Part shown: positions 24,938 through 37,900 of the stretch, piece after piece
Position numbering within the stretch: position 1 is the stretch's first letter
Layout of the letters: each line of letters begins with the position of its first letter
Source: Bugula neritina
Lineage: Eukaryota > Bryozoa > Gymnolaemata > Cheilostomatida > Bugulidae
Length of the DNA: 64,000 nucleotides
Reading direction: 5' to 3'
NCBI GenBank assembly: GCA_964035545.1
Contig: OZ037766.1
Coordinates: 12,885,222 to 12,949,221, forward strand
Notes under the pieces: generated by a model
What the model saw: the letters and a program-made list of their open reading frames with translations, nothing else
Database searches by the model: none
Told to the model about the DNA's origin: nothing
Position numbers and translations under genes: made by a program

Positions 24938-27900
24938 ATGGCTTCAAGTGCCCATGCAGAGTGCAGTTTTCAGCTTGTCAAGTTTAGATGTCCTGACAGA
25001 CCATCATTGGGAAGTGAAGGACAGCCAATTTCTCTCTCAGCAAATATTTTCCAATTGTATTTCTCGAAACAATACATTCATCATTATGCCGTCACCATAA
25101 CTCCTGGAAACTGTCCTATTGGAATCAACAGGTATTTATTTATTCTTACTCTAATCATTTCATTGATATGCTGAGAAACTCATTCACACATGTTATATTC
25201 ATCTGTTTGTTTCCATTTGTTAAGTAGCTTTTCATACTATATTATTTGGTGAGCTGCCATTCTATAAAGTTTATAAATATAAACTCATGTGGCATGTGCT
25301 AACTCACCACTGATCTATATTATGCTACAATATATACTCACTGTTGTATTAGTGTTGTGTGTGTGTGCGAGTGTGCGAGTGTGCTATATACATACTATAT
25401 GCAATATCTAATAATATATACACACCTAATATTACATGTATAGTAGGTATCTTATAAAAAATACATATTTGAACATTAAGCAAAACAGAATTCTAAAATT
25501 TAGATATTGAAAGACATGTTATTTTCTGCAAACCGTAGGGAAGTAATTCAAAATTTGATCAAGAAATATTCTTCGACAATATTTGCTGGCCAGTGTGTGG
25601 TGTTCGATGGCAGAAAGAATATGTACAGTAAACATCCTTTACCAACTGGTAGAGACAAGGTACTAATGTTGTCCTTTGCTATTAACGTTTGCAGGTCAAT
25701 GCTATTCTAAAAATACAATTTTAATAAAATTAATTTAAACTTTGCAATATATTCTACTTCATTCATTTGTACTTTAAGTGCGTATCTGTTATAACAAATT
25801 TGATTTTTAATTTACTGGTAATGTGATTCATTTTCTACAAGTAAATTCACTTGTCTGTAGTTGGAACTAGAATCACAGTTACCTGATACAGAAGGAAATC
25901 GGGTATTCACAGTTTCTATAAAATGGGTCACACAAGTTAGTCTGGCTGCTTTAGAAGATTTGTTGAATGGAGAGATGCATCAACTTCAACTGAATGCTAA
26001 TCATGCATTTACCACTATATTAAGAGATTTACCGAGCACTGTGTGAGTGCACCTACAGGATAGCAAATAAGAAAAACACCTACAACCTTTTTAGGGCCAT
26101 CCTATTTATCATATAGAGTAGTTTTTCTCACATTAGTCAAAATATTTTACTAGATCAAGTATATAAAAACTTAAACAGCTATAATGCAACTGCTTTCTAT
26201 CTGCCATTAATGGTGTAAAGTTTATAACTTTAAAAAAGCTGTATTTATTAAATTTTTTTTACAAAATAAACAGCAATTGTTTTGAAATAAGCAAATACAA
26301 GGCGATATGCAACAATAACATAGCTTTCTCCTTGGAAAGGTAGAGTTCACTTTTTAATATTTTTCATAAAAAAAGCATTAGGCTTTGTTTTTCTTATTGA
26401 GGATTTCTTAGTTGCTCATTTCTGTACACTACTCATAATACTTATTACAAGTTTGATAATAATATCCCAAAGTATCCCCTCGCCCTTTCCTAGTTACACT
26501 TCTGTCTCTTTTCCTAGTGACACTCCTTTTCGTGAATGTTTCTTTCTACCCCTGAGGAGATGTGAAGACTCCATGGGTTTTGATAGGAAGGAATTGTCTG
26601 TCTGCCACCAAACTGTCAAGTCATGTATTTGGAAGCCAATGGTAAACATAGATGTGTCAAATGCAGTGTTTTATAAAGTACAGCCGGTTTTGGAATTCTT
26701 AGAGGAGGTAAAACACATGCCTTTATAATATTTATAAAACCATGCATTTCTGCCTTAATCTATAATACATGTGCTAGTGATATACACACACATGCTTCCC
26801 ATTTCAATTTAAACAAAGTATTACTTTCAGCTTTGTTCTTGTCTAAAGGTTGGTTACTCTACTACTGATTGGAAAGATAAACACTATTCTTTTTAAAGTA
26901 CACTGAGCTATGATAATGAATTTTTCATTCTAATGTATGTTTTGTCCATGGAAATATTGTTTGTTTGGTGGGTTTATACAGGTATTGCAGATTCCACATC
27001 TGGCCAGCCATGCTTTGCCCTTGACTGCAGCTCAAAGAGCTAAGTTCTGTAAAGAGATAAAAGGTTTAAAAGTGGAGGCAGCTAATACAGAGTTTAGGCA
27101 GAAATACCTAGTAATAGATGTTACTAATCTGCCTGCATTTACACAACCGTATGTATTGTAAGAATATCAGGTGAATTCAGCTTCTGATTTGAAACTACTT
27201 TCAAGTTTCTAAAGCTAGTTATTAGCATTTTTAAGAATATTGAAGCTTTTACTAGGTTTTTTTGATTCTGAAACTTCTTTTACTAGATTTAAAAGCCTTT
27301 AGTTTAAAACAAAGTTTTTCAAAAAAAGCTCATGAAAATGATGAAAAAGTTTATATTATCTTATGCAAATAATGTTTGACTCTTTGGTTACTCAGAATAT
27401 TTTCTCTCATCAAAGTTGGATATTCCATGTCACCATCAGCAGCAGCAGCAGCTATCATTTTAGTGTCACTCATTGCTGAGAAGGATTTCACTCTTTTCTG
27501 TTCTTTTCACTATTTCTGTGCTTTAGGTTTCCAATGCCAATTGGAGAAGAAACTGTTGAATGTACTGTGGCACAATATTTCCAATACAGATATAAAAACG
27601 AACTTCAATTTCCACATTTTCCATGCCTACAAGTTGAATGGAAGCAAAAACAAATATATTTTCCTTTAGAGGTTTGTATCATATGTGACTTTTGATCTGT
27701 CTTATAGTAAAAAACAGTTCTTGGCATAGGCCACAATCTGTTGTGTTGACAGATGTAATATATTTTCTATGCCTAAAACCAAGCGATAGCAGAAATATTT
27801 AGCTATAGGTTTATTTGCTCTGCATTGCCAATTATTAACATCTATTCCAGGTATGGTGTTCCTGATTCAATTTGTTGACATTTTTGTACTTGTCTGCAAT

Positions 27901-30900
27901 TAAAGATATAGTTTTTGACTAATTTGTTCATGTTGTCTTTTATCCAGCCTAATGCAATAATCTGTTAAACAAGTTTTTCAAAATTACTTTTGTTTTCTAA
28001 CAATTTTGCAAATTAATGTATAAAGATGACTTTTCTTTAGGTATGCTGCATTGTGGATGGTCAGAGGTGCATCAAGGAACTTACTGGGCAGCAAAATTTG
28101 CTTAAAGCCACAGCCGGTTCAGCCCCTGATACACAAAGTGATATCAACAATGAAGTAAAGAATATATTTCGCTGGCTGTGGCAACTATCACTTTGTAAAC
28201 TGAAGCACATGCTTGTATCGGTGTATTATAAGTATACTAGTAATCGTTTTTGTACCGGATATAAGTAGCTTGCAATTTTGCTTGTCAAATATTTTGAACT
28301 TACTATACTAGGTCTTTAAATGTTAGCTGCAAGGTTTTGTGGTTTACCAGTAAAGTTATGGAGCAGGTTACTCAATTTCAACTTTTTTGGGATTACATGA
28401 GTAGTAGCAAAAAAGTTCACTTATAAGCTAAATACACTAGATTTATTTCTGAGAACAGTCCATTTGTTCTCATAGACATTAAAAATTAAATGTGGTTGCA
28501 GATGGCGGTAGCTAAATTCAACCATGGCTTACTGCAGTTTGGTATATTTGTGGGTGATAAAATGAGAGAAGTACAGGGGCGAGTGTTGAGTCCCCCTGCT
28601 ATACTATATGGTGGAAAGGTGAAGTATCAGGTCTTTTTAAAATTTCTGTAATTCACTTGCTTTTGATGCCTTATTCCTACTTTTTAAAATATCATTGGCT
28701 TTGTGATACTTAAATACACATAGCTTTTGTACATAACTATCATGCCGTTTTTATATGAAATAGTTGCAATTTTTGCAGACAGAAGCATTGCCTATTCAAG
28801 GCACGTGGGATATAAAGAATAGAAAGTTGTTTGCTGGCATTAGGATTGATGTGTGGGCTATAGTGTGTTTTGTTCCTTCAACATCAATGGAAATTGGCAT
28901 GTTGGTGTAGGTTTACAGTTTAAACTCGCTGTGGCATTCATATTGCAACTTCCTATAGAATGATCACTGTTTAGTGTCATTATAAATTTGACATTTATAA
29001 TTTTAATTTAAAATAAGCTGTTTTTTCCAGTTAATAGGAAGGAACATGTTTTAATGGAGTCAAAGCAAACCTGTAGGTAGGTAGGTAGGTTAAAGTTTGT
29101 ACACACCCTTCTGCAACTTGTCTAAATAATATAAATATAGCAAAAGCCTGCATATTCCTTCCATTCTTAAACAAAACTAGTGTCCTTTTGAACAGATTCT
29201 TCCCGCTCAACTATATATGTAATATTTTAGTTATTCTTATGAATTTCAGACTAATTATATTTTCATTATAGAGAATTTACTAATCAACTCCACCTTGTCT
29301 CAAACAAACTTGGAATGCACATAGTAAGAACTCCTTGCTGCTGCCAATACGCATCTAGACCAGAAGAGGTTGAACCCTTGTTTCAACAGCTGATAAATAG
29401 ATATCCATCACTTCAACTTGTGTGCGTTGTGGTCTCTTACCAATCTCCAGTCTATGGTAACAGCTACTTTTTAGCTAATTGCTATTATGTTACAAGAATA
29501 CCCCATTTAGTCCCATAACATTTCCTGTTGTAACTCTATTGTCGCAGAACTTTCCTCTTCCGGTTTTGGAGTAGGTCTTAAACTTTTATAAGAATATTAC
29601 AACCACCCCCAGCTGTAACTCTTGGTTTTAGAGCAGCAGGTTTCAAACTATTGTAAGAATATTACAATCTCTTGCCACTTTGTTTATTAAGGCACTTGTA
29701 AATATTTATTAGAAATTGCTAAGTTAATTCAATATGCATATGCATATATTATGTAATTCATCATTTCATGCAACCTAACATATTCTGTTGCTTATTAAAG
29801 TTGTGCTGATCTATTTTAGTGTACACAGTTATCTTAGCAGATGGGTAAATTTATTTCAATGACTTTTTCACCAAAATACTAAAACAATTCTCCACGACTG
29901 CATTGCTTTCTGAATATATATAGCATACCAGTTATTAGACACACTTAGCAGTTTGTTTGAAGTTTGATTAGATAGTCTTCATGCGATTTTCATTTTTTTA
30001 GCTGAAGTTAAAAGAGTAGGTGACACTGTAGTTGGATTGGTTACACAGTGTGTACTTTCCAAAACTATTCATAGCTTATCTCCACAAAGACTCGCCAACA
30101 TCTGTCTCAAAATAAATACCAAACTTGGTGGGGTCAACAACATTCTACTACCCAGCATCAGGCCAAGTGTATTTGAGTAACTATTAATACTATTTATTTC
30201 CTTAATTGTGTGTTCTTCCATGTTTGTTACAAGTCGTAAATGTGAATTATTTTCTCGATCAAAATGTTTGAGTAAAAAACTTGTATACTATATTTTGCAT
30301 TTTCCTAGTGATCAGACAAAATATAGTTTAAAATATTTTTGCGATTTTATAGTATTAAGAGAACATTTTACTTGTTTTATTGGTATGTTTTCAACTGCAT
30401 GCGATATCTATGAAATGGGTATAGAGTTTTCTTAAATTAAATAAACACTATCTTGGAATTTACCATAAGGACATAGTAATATATTTAGCATATAATTTAT
30501 TTTTATTCGCCTAAATTGTATAGAGTATTTTCTGATATAGAATATATTTGATATTATTTTCTTAATTTGATTCATTTATAGAAAACCTGTGATCTTTTTT
30601 GGAGCTAATATTAACCACCCGCATGTTGAAGGCCTTGACGAAGTAGCCATTGCAGCTGTAAGTTTTACTTATGTGTCTTGTTTGACATTTCTCACAACCA
30701 AATTTGGCTATTTTTCTTGCTTATTGAGCTACTTATATTGCAAGTGACTGTAGTTATGTTCTAATTGCTAGGCCATTGAAAAATAATTGCCCCCACTGGG
30801 AATCAAACCCTAGACCTCTGGCTTGCAAGCAAGTGTGCTAACCATTACACCACAGGGACCACTGGGTAAACTTGTCACTACAGCCATATTAAACAGATTT

Positions 30901-33017
30901 GAACTGTGCTGTTTTAGGTTGTGGCTAGTATAGATGCCCACCCCTTTCGCTACTCCTCCACTGTGTGGGTCCAGAAGAATAAGCATAATATTATAGAAGA
31001 CCTGGCTGGTATGGTTAAAAAGCTGCTTATATCTTTCTACATAGCTACCAAGTATAAACCACATAGAATTATCTTCTACCGAGCTGGAGTGTGTGAAAGC
31101 CAGTTTAGTCAGGTACGTCTTCCAAAAGACGAGAAATAATTACTTCAGTGTTAAAATGACTGGTTACAACATTTTAGAAATTTAATAATTCCATTTGGAG
31201 ACTAGGTTGTGGTTAGTTTAACTGAAATAATATAATTGTAAAACACGTTATAGGGAAAATCTGCTAGTTTTTTTTACTAAAAGTACAATGAATACTTTTG
31301 GTATTTCAAGGTGCTGAATTATGAGGTGAGAGCTATAAGAAGGGCTTGTTTGATGTTAGATATAGAATACCAGCCTGGTATTACACTAGTAGCAATTGAC
31401 AAAAAGCAAAATATACAACTTTTATGTGCTGACAAAAACAATGAAACTGGCGAAGGTCGTAACATACCCGCTGGTACAACTGTGGACTGCGGAATCACAC
31501 GTCCATCTGTGTTTGATTTCTTTCTCTGTAGTCACAGAACTGCACAGGTAAAAACATCCTACTATTTTCTGCAGTTGTATGCTCTATTCTGCAGTTGTAT
31601 GCTCTATTCTGCAGTTGTATGCTCTATTCTGCAGTTGTTTGCTCTAGTCTGTGATTGTTTGCTCTATTCTGCAGTCCTCTGCTCTACTTGGCAATTGTCT
31701 ACTCAACCCTGTATCCATCTTCTGTAGAAGTAGTATTATTGACTCAAAACTATTGACAGTGAAAACAAATTTGTAATTTATTTTTCTTAAATTTATCAGG
31801 AATTTTTTTGAATTCTTTACAGGGTACTAGCCGCCCGTCTCACTACCATATTCTCTGGGATGACAACAAATTCGGAGCAGATGATTTGCAAAAACTGACG
31901 TATCAATTATGTCATACATTTGCACCAGAAGTATTTATGTACCAGCTCCTGTTTACTATGCTGACCTTGTAGCTAGTCGAGCTTGCAGTCACCTGAATAA
32001 AAAGAATAATAGCAGGTCTGTCACAGGCTGTCTATGCTTATTGGTAGTGAAATAATACAGCAGTTATACTATGATAACGGATATAGATACTATTGTAAAG
32101 GCTCTTGCTTTTCTGTCAGTGAGAGACTTCGACTTACTGATTGAGGAGACGTAACTCAAATAATTTAGCCCAGATAGATGTTTTATTGTACTCACAAAAA
32201 GTGTCTTCAGTATAATGCACATCATTGGATTGCTAAGTTTCTATACAAGATTCACATAGGCCTTTTTGTAAGAAGGAGGGGGTAGTATGCTGGTGTGACA
32301 TTTTATCTAATCCACCGATATATAGCTGTGTTTTCATTGGGTTAAACATTTCAAGTACTTATAAACCATTTAGCTGCTACTGTATGTATGCACTCATTAA
32401 TTAAAACAAATATATGATAAAGGAAGCCTTACAGTTTTATACTGAATAAACAGTTACATAATTCAATTTGATTTAATTTAGTTTAATTCATTTAAACATG
32501 TTTACATAAGAAGCAAAGAAGGAAGTAAAAACCTAAAAGTGCTTGTCCATCATGTATACCATAATTATCTTATGCCTATTGCCTATGTCTAATATTATTA
32601 ATTTTTATTTAACAATGTTTTTTGTAAATTAAAAGTTACTTTTGTGCTAATTTGTTAGCTTGTACAAATTTATTTGAAGCAGTTTTATTATTAAGGTGAT
32701 AATATAATATTCTAATTAAAGATTCTTTTTTAAAATTTATTGTTTGAAACAAAGCAACTTTCTTGCAAAACCATGAAGATTTCAAGCAGTGAAACTTGAT
32801 AAAACTACCAGTCTTTTACTATTAGTGCAAGTGGATATATTTTATAAATGTCAGTCTTATCCCTGCACGAAGATATTTTCAATTACACTATTTTTGTGTT
32901 GTTTACAGTTGTGGAAGCAGTTATATTTCTGAGAGCGATGACAAGATAGATTTGGCTGAACTGAACAGAGCTGTGAAAGTCCATCCAGCATTGAAATATT
33001 ATATGTACTTCATTTAA
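24938..33017 (+). CDS. AGO: Argonaute paralogue AGO-B, frameshifted in exon 15 (possible pseudogene)
   Basis: Exons: 24938-25131, 25539-25659, 25861-26042, 26494-26707, 26982-27148, 27527-27671, 28041-28154, 28502-28618, 28779-28906, 29272-29456, 30002-30176, 30582-30657, 30918-31112, 31311-31547, 31823-32015, 32909-33017. Exons 1-14 join cleanly to 750 codons with the same intron phases as AGO-A, so the paralogues share an origin. MID keeps the guide 5'-end pocket (YAEVKRV, TQC, CLKIN). All four PIWI catalytic positions are changed: Asn590 (GANINHP), Asn630 for the Glu finger, Ala662 (FYRAGV), and Asp in place of His in the unshifted frame. Exon 15 lacks 7 bases relative to AGO-A (after tgtcatacat), giving a stop at 31970-31972 and a 799-aa product without the last PIWI helices. 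Exon 16 is still conserved in the old frame, so the lesion is recent, polymorphic or an assembly error. Confidence 0.85.
30789..30860 (-). repeat. tRNA-derived SINE head / pseudo-tRNA
   Basis: 72 bases on the minus strand begin ggtccctgtggtgtaatgg and contain an A box (tggtgtaatggttag) and a B box (ggtttgattcc) at tRNA spacing, most like tRNA-Gln at the 5' end. The acceptor and anticodon stems do not pair well; the middle is the palindrome cttgcttgcaag. It is therefore a tRNA-like promoter unit, probably the head of a SINE in AGO-B intron 12, and not a working tRNA gene. Confidence 0.65.
31563..31690. repeat. 20-bp minisatellite in AGO-B intron 14
   Basis: Six to seven tandem copies of a ~20-base unit (ttctgcagttgtatgctcta), exact on the left and degrading to the right. 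It directly follows the exon 14 donor and is absent from the AGO-A copies. Confidence 0.85.
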
Positions 33018-34941
33018 CCCTCACAATACAATGAACATGACCACTTCATACTAGTGCTTGTCTTGGGCAGCCACCACTAAAAGAATATTCTCATGATATT
33101 ACATCATGTATATAGTTTGTAGTTGAGAGTTTGATATTAATATATTATAATCCCCTATAAAAGCCCTACAACTTCTGACATGTGCATCAAACTATGATGA
33201 ATGTAAGTTTGATTTAAGCAAGAAAGAAATTGATATTTAGTATACCGATTGCTGCAATAATATGCTGCCTTGTGGCAATACACATGCAGACCTTGATTGA
33301 AGTAATCTAATAAAATCCTCATTGTGGTAATATACTACTTTGGCATTTGTAACACCTTCTCTATCAAACCAAAATTTAGTTTAGTATAATGAAAATATAA
33401 TTTGAAAATTGTCACTAATATATCATTTTTAAAGTCCACTAAAACCCCTGTAACTTAGATTTTTTTATGTATGTCTTTATGCGTTTTATAATGCTATACT
33501 TCTGCAATAATTTATATAATATAATACAAATAAAAGCATTTTCAAGAAAAAGTCAACAACAATTTAAACTAATGATGTTTTGGAACAGATGAATTATTTA
33601 TACAGCAGCTGGTAAATTTTTTTTAATTATTAGCACTAATTAAACTTTATAGTAAATACCTTGTAGCTAGTAGGTGTATGACTTTACATAAAAAGTTCTC
33701 CAGAGATTATCTAGCATATCCCATCATGGCAGCATCACCTTTTCAGAATATATTAATTAACTTATAAAATTAATTGGTTCATTGTATTAAACTTCATTCA
33801 TTACAGCTTTTAAAACCATAGATGATGTGCATTTCAATAAACCATAGGTGCTCAGCAATCATCAAGTCTATTCCATTATAGCAGTGCCATCTACAACAGT
33901 TGTGTCTTAGTTTAGACTCATGATATCCAACCTTTTTTTTATTAACCTGAATGCAAAATCAAGCTAAGTAAACATTTTACAGCGCTGAACCTAACTTTGG
34001 AAACACATTTTACCAATTTTTAAGCTTTTTTAGAATGATTCTGCCAAAAGCTCAAGTTACCTAAGGCAACTTCTGTGATACCTAAGGTTAGCGCATTACT
34101 TTACCCAAACTATTTCGGTTGCAAAACATTCGCATCATTAGTTTCACTTTTCTTAGCGATTCCATTTCATTCCAGAGACACCTTTTCCGCTCATGTGCTT
34201 ATGTAACTAAGCAGTAAATTCAAATTATCCAGTCTGAGTCTATTCTCAGACTCAAGGCTTCAGCTAAATATCATATCAATGATAACCACTAACAGTGTAA
34301 AACTTCGTGATTTTAATTCATGATTTTACTCATTATACAAATATTTATCGTAATTCTAATACTTAGTTAATTATATGTTGGTCTATTTTTAATCTATAAT
34401 AATAATTATATTTAATTCATTTCAGAGATAAACTTAAAGTTAAAGTTAAAGATTTAGATTGAAAATTGAATTATATATTTAAATTTTAAAATAAAAAATA
34501 AATACCTATAGTTATACTTTCTTACATTTATGATTTACCTAATTTTATCGTTACTTGTAGTTGTATTTCAAGTTTAAATTATTTTATATTTCGATTTCTT
34601 AATTTTAATTTACAGGTGTTGGTTACCGTTATCAGTTATGCCTTATGGTAGACACAGTCATAACAGTCAATCACCTGCCTAGGTGAAAGTTCATTCATTT
34701 TTCTATTGTTTATGGCTTTAAAATTAATGTTAGATTATAATGGCTTCGAAAAATTATAATATTAATGTCAAATTATAGCGTGTTGTGGGGCATTCTTGTT
34801 ATATAAAGGAAATATTTATTCGGTCACATTTTCTACTTTCTTGTTAAATCTTGATAAACATGTGTGCAACAGATTATTTAAACTGCTATTTTTTATTTTG
34901 TCATTGCAGGTTGAGCTAAATATGTTTTATTTACTCAAGCA
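33018..34941. other. Spacer between AGO-B and Twinkle
   Basis: No gene is seen. A candidate AGO-B poly(A) signal (AATAAA) is at 33309-33314. Before the Twinkle AUG, an AG acceptor at about 34910 (attgcag|gttgagc) suggests a 5' leader exon upstream, possibly ending at cctag|gtgaaag near 34681. The rest is AT-rich sequence. Confidence 0.45.
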
Positions 34942-37900
34942 ATGTTTCAAAGAGCTTTGCTAAGCTGTGGTTACAAGGAGAGATTCACAATATTCACTAC
35001 TGTCAGAAGTCTTAGTAATGAGTTGAATGCATCTGAATCCGAGCCTGTTTCTCTAGAGAGTGTAACTTCTCATTTAACAAAATATGGCATGACTTATCAA
35101 CAGGGCTACGCATGCATTAAAACTACCTGTCCCCGATTTACTCAGCCAAAACTAAAATTGAATAAATTGGATCAGCTGTATATCAATAAAACAACTGGTG
35201 AGCGCTTTTGTGATATCTTTTTTCAATCCACTATATGATGATAATGCATTGATTCTATGATCAAATGTGTAGAACCAATGACTTTGTAGATATTTCTCGT
35301 GTGATTCTTATGCAATGCAACACCAGTTGCTATGGGTGCACTGGCCTTGATCTTGAGTTATTCATATTTGAGTTGGCATTTATCTCATTTTGTTATCATT
35401 TAAAAAATACTGTAAAAATATGTCCACTATGCTCATATAGTTACTGGGGCAGAGCAAATTGTATGTACATATTGATAGACTTTAATTTAATCATAATGTG
35501 CTTCATTTATTACAAAGCTCTTATTTTTTGTAAGATATAATTATTTCTGATATTAATACCAATTATACACCATATACTACATGCTGTCTAATCAATTTTT
35601 TGGAGATTCGTAATACAATATGCAGGAGCACTACACTGGTTTATGTCACGTGATAGAACCCTGAGCTTCATGAGATTACTCGCTGTATAAAATATAGTTG
35701 GAAATGTTTCAAGTATTACTGCTTGAATTATTGAAATGATAATTTAAGATATTTTTCTATGTTTTTTCATTTCAGGGTTTTTCGTGTGTGCAAACTGTAA
35801 GAGGTCTGGTCCTTGGGAAAAGCTGAGGGATAACATCAGTCTCATTGCTGGATCATTAAATAACGGGAAAGTGCTGAGACCTGTGTAAGATATAATCTTC
35901 AATTATTTATAAATTTTTTTGTGAAAATAATAATATTTTTTCATCATAATTAATCAATGATTTAGCTTTTGGAGTAATACTTAATCTTTTTCTTTTAAAG
36001 TTTATGCTTCAAGAATTGGACAGAAGATGCAAGTGAACAAAGTGTTCACGATTCAGTGTCTAAGATTATGTCTAAATGTGGAACAGAGCCTCTTGAAGAG
36101 GAAGAATTTGCTTACCTCTCTCAGGTAAATATTCTTGTGGAATTCTAACCTTTCTAACCACAAGTCACGATGCAAGATATTTAGTTCTGTTACGTTTATG
36201 CAGTATTGAAATATCCACTAACCTTTAGCTGCTTAATATCTTTTCGGAGTTGTGTGCCCAAACAATTTACGTTTTTCATCTGTCCCCTACATTTCAGAAT
36301 ATAAAAGCAATCATCCTCATAATATTATTGTTAGATGATAATTAGTAAAACTCGATAATGGTTTGATAATAAGCTTGATCTGCAAACTACGATATAGTTT
36401 TTTTGAAAATATTTTGCTAAAACTATTAAAACTATAGCAACTACTCTAACTGTTTGGAGTATCTTCCAAAAATACAGTTTAGGTTCAACAAAATAAATAG
36501 CACAATATCTTTGCTTTCTGTTGGTCATAGAGTTAGTTTTGCTTTACAAAATCTGTTCTCTTTTGTAGCACCTGAAAATGGATGGTATTAACCAAAGAAC
36601 ATTTACTGCTTATAATGTGAAAATATTAAATGATAAAAGTGGAGTGATTCTACCATCATGTAATATTGACATGGTTTATATTTGGGCGAAAACCATGTCT
36701 CTAAAAAATAACAAACTGAAAACGCAAACATATCCAAGGTATAGTTATGGACTGGCAGAAAAATCTGCTTTTCTACAATTTTTTTGTAATAGTTGCAATT
36801 ATTGTATCCGTTATCTTTTTACAGACGAACAATTTTGTTTCTGTTGTGTTGAGGTCAAGATTCGTTTCTTGTACTGCTGAAAGTGAGGCTGTAGCTTTTC
36901 CATAAATAATAATTCTGCTTCTTTGATCTGAATGTATATTTCTCAACAGTTTTATGTTATGTTAGATTGAGGGAATAATAATTCAGCTCTCCTAGCTTGA
37001 ATGCAATTTCTTTCAACACTTAGGCCTACTTGTTATGCTAGAATGTGTGACCTGTAATGAAACTGAACTTGTAGAAGTTGCACTAAGCACTTGCTTTCAA
37101 TACAGATCAAATAATTTCCCAGTGCTTACCGTAGCACTCTTCTAATGTGGCAGCAAAGGAGTTCTCAATTTGCACTGCTAAATGAGTATAACTCCTAACG
37201 CAGACAACGTAGTTTCAGCATTTTCTAAGATGGTGATTGTGTTATATGAATGATCACCAATACTCTATATAGAAAATGTCATGAGATTGTTTTAATGTTG
37301 CAGAACTAACTATAATGGCTTATTTGGTTGGCCAGTTGCTAGAAACAGGAAGCATGTTGTGCTGACATCTACTGAGGCAGATGCTATGGCCGTATACCAG
37401 GAGACTGGGGTGGCTGCTATTGCACTTCCTCGAGGAATTTCCACTTTACCTCAAGAGGTTTATCTTACTCTTTACTAAAGCAAATTTAAAATATAATAAA
37501 GTGTTTCTACCGATGACCTAGTTGTAAACAGTAATGGTGCTATCTTTCTATTGAATATGAAATCAATTCATCGGACTTAGCAAAATTTTGTTTGATAGAC
37601 TTAATTTGCTTGCAAATAAGTTATAATTTTATCAATTCTACATCGTGCTGGTTTGTTCTTGTAAAATTACTGACATTCAAAGTTAATACATGTGTGTAAC
37701 AACATGTTGCTTAATAGGTAGTAAAAATATTTTCTTTTTTCCAAACTCACAACTTGGTTTATTTGCTTTTTGCAGGCATTGCCTTTGCTTGAAGGATTTG
37801 AAAAAATAACTTTGTGGTTTGATAATAGCGTTCCGGCATTTGAAAGTGCAAAGACATTTGCGAAGAAGTTAGGAGAGAGTCGTACTTGTATAGTGAGGTA

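Noticed and set aside
30789-30860. Functional tRNA gene
   Set aside because: A and B boxes are good, but the acceptor, anticodon and T stems mispair and no clear anticodon loop forms; a SINE head fits better.
35265-35540. 91-codon Cys-rich open frame in Twinkle intron 1
   Set aside because: It is in an intron, low complexity at its end, and unlike any family I recognise.
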